From assembly GCA_009760855.2 (NCBI GenBank), contig WPIO01000015.1, forward strand, positions 3,380,001 through 3,390,000: a stretch of 10,000 bases of DNA, given 5' to 3'. Positions 9,186 to 10,000 of this stretch are shown here, in pieces. The position numbers and the translations under genes were made by a program. Under the pieces are notes generated by a model. That model did not search any database. It saw only the letters and a program-made list of their open reading frames with translations, and had not been told where the DNA came from. The stretch comes from Cristatella mucedo (lineage: Eukaryota > Bryozoa > Phylactolaemata > Cristatellidae). How positions within the stretch are numbered: the stretch's first letter is position 1; the number at the start of each line of letters is the position of its first letter.

Positions 9186-9225
9186 ACTCCGTAAAGCCAT
9201 ACATAGTATGTGGGTATTACGGAGT
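9186..9225. repeat. Nested hairpin abutting the LINE tail
   Basis: ACTCCGTAA at 9186-9194 is the reverse complement of TTACGGAGT at 9217-9225. Inside it CATAC/GTATG form a second stem around ATA. It ends exactly where the AAT run of the LINE tail starts, so it may be the genomic target of the LINE or part of another small element. Confidence 0.6.
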
Positions 9226-9841
9226 AATAATAATAATGCACTTGATAAAGCACCCTCAGAGAACTCAATCTCTTTCTAGGCGCTTTACAATTGCTGCAAA
9301 GTGAAATGCAATTGAATGGTAAGTAAAATCATGCTTGAAAAACAAACAAAACGAATAATATGGTTAGGGGTGACATGCACAGGGTCAGCATGCAAATGTG
9401 GTTAGCGGCAGCATGCACAGTGTCAGCACGCATAAGCACGTGAAGGACGAATCACAGGGACCCACTAAATGCTGTCCTAAATAGGTGTGTTTTTAAGTTC
9501 CTTTTAAATGTGGTCAGGTCAGGGGATGTTCTGACGCAGGTCGGGAGGGAGTTCCAGGCTTTGGGAGCATATGAACTAAATGCACGGTCTCCAAAGGATT
9601 TAAGGTTTGTATGAGGTATTTGTAGACTGTTGGATTCCGAAAAGCGGGTGGTACGATGCTTAGCCTGATGGGGTAGTATATCTGAAAGATAGGCTGGAGC
9701 CATAGAATGAAGGGACCTAAGAGTGAGCGACAAAACCTTAAATTCAATCCGTTGCTTGACTGGTAGCCAGTGTAGGTCGGCGAGAAGTGGAGTAATGTGG
9801 CAACTGCGACGCTCACGACAGGAGAGTTTTGTATAGCGAAT
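9226..9841 (-). mobile_element. 3' end of an L2/CR1-like non-LTR retrotransposon
   Basis: In minus-strand order this holds the C-terminal part of a reverse-transcriptase ORF (about 9841-9452), then a 3' UTR of about 225 bases, then a nested hairpin tail and (ATT)n at 9226-9239. The UTR includes a diverged 38-bp tandem pair (9361-9398 and 9399-9436). The tail hairpin (9242-9302) recurs at 5199-5260. The GCGC-type stem followed by TATCAA and an ATT microsatellite is the usual 3' end of L2-like LINEs in fish and many invertebrates. Protein similarity fades above 9841; the element is 5' truncated or too decayed to follow further. Confidence 0.85.
9452..9841 (-). pseudogene. C-terminal remnant of a LINE reverse transcriptase
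   Basis: The frame ends at a stop at 9452 and covers about 129 residues downstream of the catalytic core, which is not in the window. Motifs in order are HITPLL and LHWLPV (about 9799-9760), APAYLSDIL, FGDRAFSSYAPKAWNSLP and FKRNLKTHLF. This order is typical of the tail of L2/CR1/Rex-type LINE polyproteins, whose enzyme copies element RNA into the genome by target-primed reverse transcription.

The IQNSPVV segment expected just before HITPLL lies in another frame (about 9836-9816), so there is a frameshift near 9815-9830. The copy is truncated, frameshifted and not functional. Assignment to the L2/CR1 group is confident; the exact clade is not. Confidence 0.88.
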
Positions 9842-10000
9842 TCATAGCCTAAGCGGCTTTTGGTACGCTTTCGGTAGCCAACAGGCTTCGTCTCACGCAA
9901 CAAAGAGAAAGTGGGAAGCATAGCAGAGTCAGGAGAAAAGTTGAGGTAGTGAGTAGCATCGAAGTAGCAGCTCAGGGCCGCTGGAAGGGATGAGCCATAG
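9842..10000. other. Unassigned sequence upstream of the LINE remnant
   Basis: An open frame on the minus strand continues from the frameshifted LINE segment to 9921. I cannot match its residues to reverse-transcriptase motifs. It may be decayed LINE, a second nested repeat, or flanking DNA. Confidence 0.35.

Noticed and set aside
9514-9921. Separate 135-codon minus-strand gene
   Set aside because: Most of it is the wrong frame over the LINE reverse-transcriptase remnant; only the short IQNS segment belongs to the element, before a frameshift.

Overview
This window looks like nuclear DNA from an animal, most likely an invertebrate. It has long pure microsatellites, GT-AG introns with a clear polypyrimidine tract, a TATA promoter, a tRNA-derived SINE and the 3' end of an L2/CR1-like LINE. 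CpG is abundant rather than depleted. An arthropod is plausible but cannot be proved from the sequence. Nothing resembles a bacterial operon, phage or CRISPR array. Most long open frames here are by-products of repeats (poly-Pro, poly-Gly, Arg-Glu, His-Thr) or of GC-rich DNA with few stop codons.

Layout. 1-280: a (CA)n tract. 280-1314: GC-rich DNA without a recognisable gene. 1315-1586: an (AT)n core flanked by GATA blocks, followed by a pyrimidine-rich tract to about 1700. 1725-1910: a weak, diverged 93-bp tandem duplication. 2000-5100: a CpG-rich region with three GCC arrays (one of 42 pure units), a (CCGT)n array, an ETS-type inverted repeat beside an NRF1-like site, a perfect 20-bp palindrome and a CRE/NRF1-like pair. 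5104-5293: an AT-rich island containing a truncated copy of a LINE 3' tail. 5300-6170: CpG-rich upstream DNA with two strong hairpins.

6172-8128 (or beyond): the one transcription unit I can argue for, on the + strand. A TATAAATA box precedes an AUG-free leader exon (about 6203-6503), a first intron carrying a long (GA)n tract, a second exon (about 7397-7525) with the first AUG at 7482, a 221-bp intron with a textbook polypyrimidine tract, and a third exon from 7747. The joined frame gives 141 residues of an acidic, Ser-rich, probably disordered protein that I do not recognise. It either stops at 8128, with an AATAAA at 8410, or is spliced onward from a GTAAGT that overlaps the stop codon.

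8655-10000: repeat-derived DNA. There is a tRNA-derived SINE with A and B boxes, and a minus-strand LINE whose decayed reverse-transcriptase C-terminus, 3' UTR and (ATT)n tail run leftward from about 9841 to 9226. The LINE tail shares a nested hairpin with the 5199-5260 copy. I found no convincing new multi-gene system. The items most worth checking are the orphan gene model, the paired hairpins upstream of it, the (GCC)42 array and the shared LINE-tail hairpin.
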